Shown: piece after piece, positions 4,754 to 5,542 of the stretch | How positions within the stretch are numbered: position 1 is the stretch's first letter | Layout of the letters: every line of letters begins with the position of its first letter | NCBI RefSeq assembly: GCF_030825805.1 | Contig: NZ_JAPJPF010000062.1 | Location: 1-5,542 of the forward strand | Direction: 5' to 3' | DNA: 5,542 nt | From: Streptococcus sp. | Lineage (GTDB): Bacteria; Bacillota; Bacilli; Lactobacillales; Streptococcaceae | Translations under genes and position numbers: made by a program | Notes under the pieces: generated by a model | Database searches by the model: none | Seen by the model: the letters and a program-made list of their open reading frames with translations, nothing else | Told to the model about the DNA's origin: nothing

Positions 4754-5542
4754 GGCTTTGTTCTGTTTTCGTTTTTCTACATAGAAGGCAAATCCAAGTG
4801 CACTAATCAAGACACCGCCGATGATACCAACCATTGAAATGGTTTGTCCAGTAGATGGCAATTTCTTGCTTTCTATTTTTTCTTCTACCTTGGCTGCTGT
4901 TTTGTAAACAACTCCATAAGATGAGAAGTGATTGGTTGTGAACGTTACCTTGCTCTTGTCTTCATTCAAGCTGAACTGGTAAGTCTCAACCTTGCCATCT
5001 TCTCCAATGCCTACAACAGATTCTACTTCTTTAGTAGGATCAACTGGCATGGTCACCACAGTTGGGCTGAATTGATGAACGGCTCCATTTTGATTCGACA
5101 ACTGAATGTCATAAATCTTATAATCTTTACCTTTAAGAGCTTGGACATCCTTCAAAACAGCAACTGCCAAATTAAAGCCACCTTGGGCAAAATCTGGGTT
5201 TTGCAGGGTGATTCCAGTAACAGGATCTACTAAAATATAGGAATTCGTCGGAAGAACTGGACGATTGTTTGTTGTTGGAGCAGGGACAATCTTAGTTGAT
5301 GTGTTTACATTCTTGTTTGGATCGGTACTTGGTTGTGTTGGCTTGGTTTCGTCCTTGCTTGGTTTAGTAGTTGTAGTTGTTGTCGTGGTTTCTTCCTTAC
5401 TTGGATCGGTAATTGGCTCACTTGTCGTAGTTTCTTCCTTACTTAGATCGGTAATTGGCTCACTTGTCGTGGTTGCTTCCTTACTTGGATCGGTAATTGG
5501 CTCACTTGTCGTGGTTGCTTCCTTACTTGGATCGGTAATTGG
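4751..5542 (-). CDS. LPXTG (LPSTG) cell-wall anchored surface protein, C-terminal 263 aa (5' end outside window)
   Basis: The reading frame is open from the right edge to the TAA at 4751-4753, so only the C-terminal part is seen. A TTG at 5170 that could be taken as a start is an internal leucine codon. In visible residue numbers: 1 to about 75, a Thr/Pro/Glu/Lys-rich stalk of 14-residue repeats (unit PITDPSKEATTTSE) ending in a run of seven Thr and degenerate copies; 76-100, a Pro/Asn/Thr linker; about 101-214, a predicted beta-rich domain beginning SYILVDPVTG and ending FTTNHFSSYGVV; 215-227, a charged linker; 228-232, LPSTG; 235-255, a hydrophobic membrane segment; 256-263, the basic tail EKRKQNKA. 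Sortase A is expected to cut between T and G and link the protein to peptidoglycan. Domains ending in HFS-Y-VV occur near the C-termini of some Gram-positive surface proteins, but its function here is unknown. Adhesin or cell-wall enzyme cannot be decided without the N-terminus. Confidence 0.92.
   Translation of the reverse strand, partial: PITDPSKEATTTSEPITDPSKEATTTSEPITDLSKEETTTSEPITDPSKEETTTTTTTTKPSKDETKPTQPSTDPNKNVNTSTKIVPAPTTNNRPVLPTNSYILVDPVTGITLQNPDFAQGGFNLAVAVLKDVQALKGKDYKIYDIQLSNQNGAVHQFSPTVVTMPVDPTKEVESVVGIGEDGKVETYQFSLNEDKSKVTFTTNHFSSYGVVYKTAAKVEEKIESKKLPSTGQTISMVGIIGGVLISALGFAFYVEKRKQNKA
5317..5542 (-). repeat. 42-bp in-frame tandem repeats encoding the surface-protein stalk
   Basis: Units begin at 5401, 5443, 5485 and 5527 (the last cut by the edge), with an exact 42-base period. 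The unit at 5443 differs from that at 5485 by one base (Pro to Leu), and the unit at 5401 by two. Degenerate copies in the same register begin at 5317 and 5359. Each unit encodes 14 residues. The array continues beyond the window, so copy number is unknown. Confidence 0.93.

Noticed and set aside
4615..4806. Plus-strand 63-aa frame
   Set aside because: It lies in the intergenic repeat module and overlaps the 3' end of the surface-protein gene antisense; no ribosome site and no recognisable product.
5168..5170. TTG as the start of a 139-aa LPXTG protein
   Set aside because: The frame is open with coherent repeat and domain sequence from the right edge, so this TTG is an internal Leu codon; no ribosome site precedes it.
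5401..5542. CRISPR-like periodic array
   Set aside because: The 42-base units are contiguous, without unique spacers, and in frame with a surface-protein gene, so this is a protein-coding tandem repeat.

Overview
The window reads as chromosomal DNA of a streptococcus, most likely from the mitis/sanguinis/parasanguinis side of the genus. The grounds are the gpsA-galU pair, a dUTPase gene of streptococcal type followed by a small histidine phosphatase gene, an exact streptococcal competence box (TACGAATA), strong AGGAGG-type ribosome binding sites, extended -10 promoters and an LPSTG cell-wall anchored protein. The species cannot be fixed from the sequence alone.

Left part (1-1211, minus strand): a transcription unit running right to left. 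It starts with a ComX/SigX-type box and a downstream SigA-type extended -10, then a complete dut gene, then a histidine phosphatase gene whose ATG lies one base after the dut stop codon. Next comes an ORF that leaves the window. It begins with 19 unrelated residues and then continues in frame as a second copy of the dut C-terminus. The two dut tails differ at 8 of 80 bases and all 8 changes are synonymous, so this looks like a junction with DNA from a diverged but functional dut rather than a decaying or very recent duplicate.

Middle (1231-2109): two stacked intrinsic terminators, then a monocistronic class I glutamine amidotransferase-like hydrolase (peptidase C26) on the minus strand with its own promoter. 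A short AT-rich spacer with nested inverted repeats separates it from the divergent plus-strand gpsA promoter.

Right part (2193-4308): gpsA (sn-glycerol 3-phosphate supply for phospholipid and lipoteichoic acid) and galU (UDP-glucose for capsule, glycolipid and Leloir pathways) form a plus-strand operon ended by a 13-bp GC-rich terminator. A 440-base noncoding stretch follows, packed with inverted repeats that look like intergenic repeat modules. The last feature, on the minus strand, is the C-terminal 263 residues of a sortase-anchored surface protein: a 14-residue (42-bp) tandem-repeat stalk, a folded C-terminal domain and an LPSTG sorting signal. Its N-terminus lies beyond the right edge.

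I see no wholly new system. The items most worth following up are the competence box ahead of dut, the chimeric dut-tail ORF, the dense inverted-repeat stretch at 4330-4720, and the repeat stalk of the surface protein.
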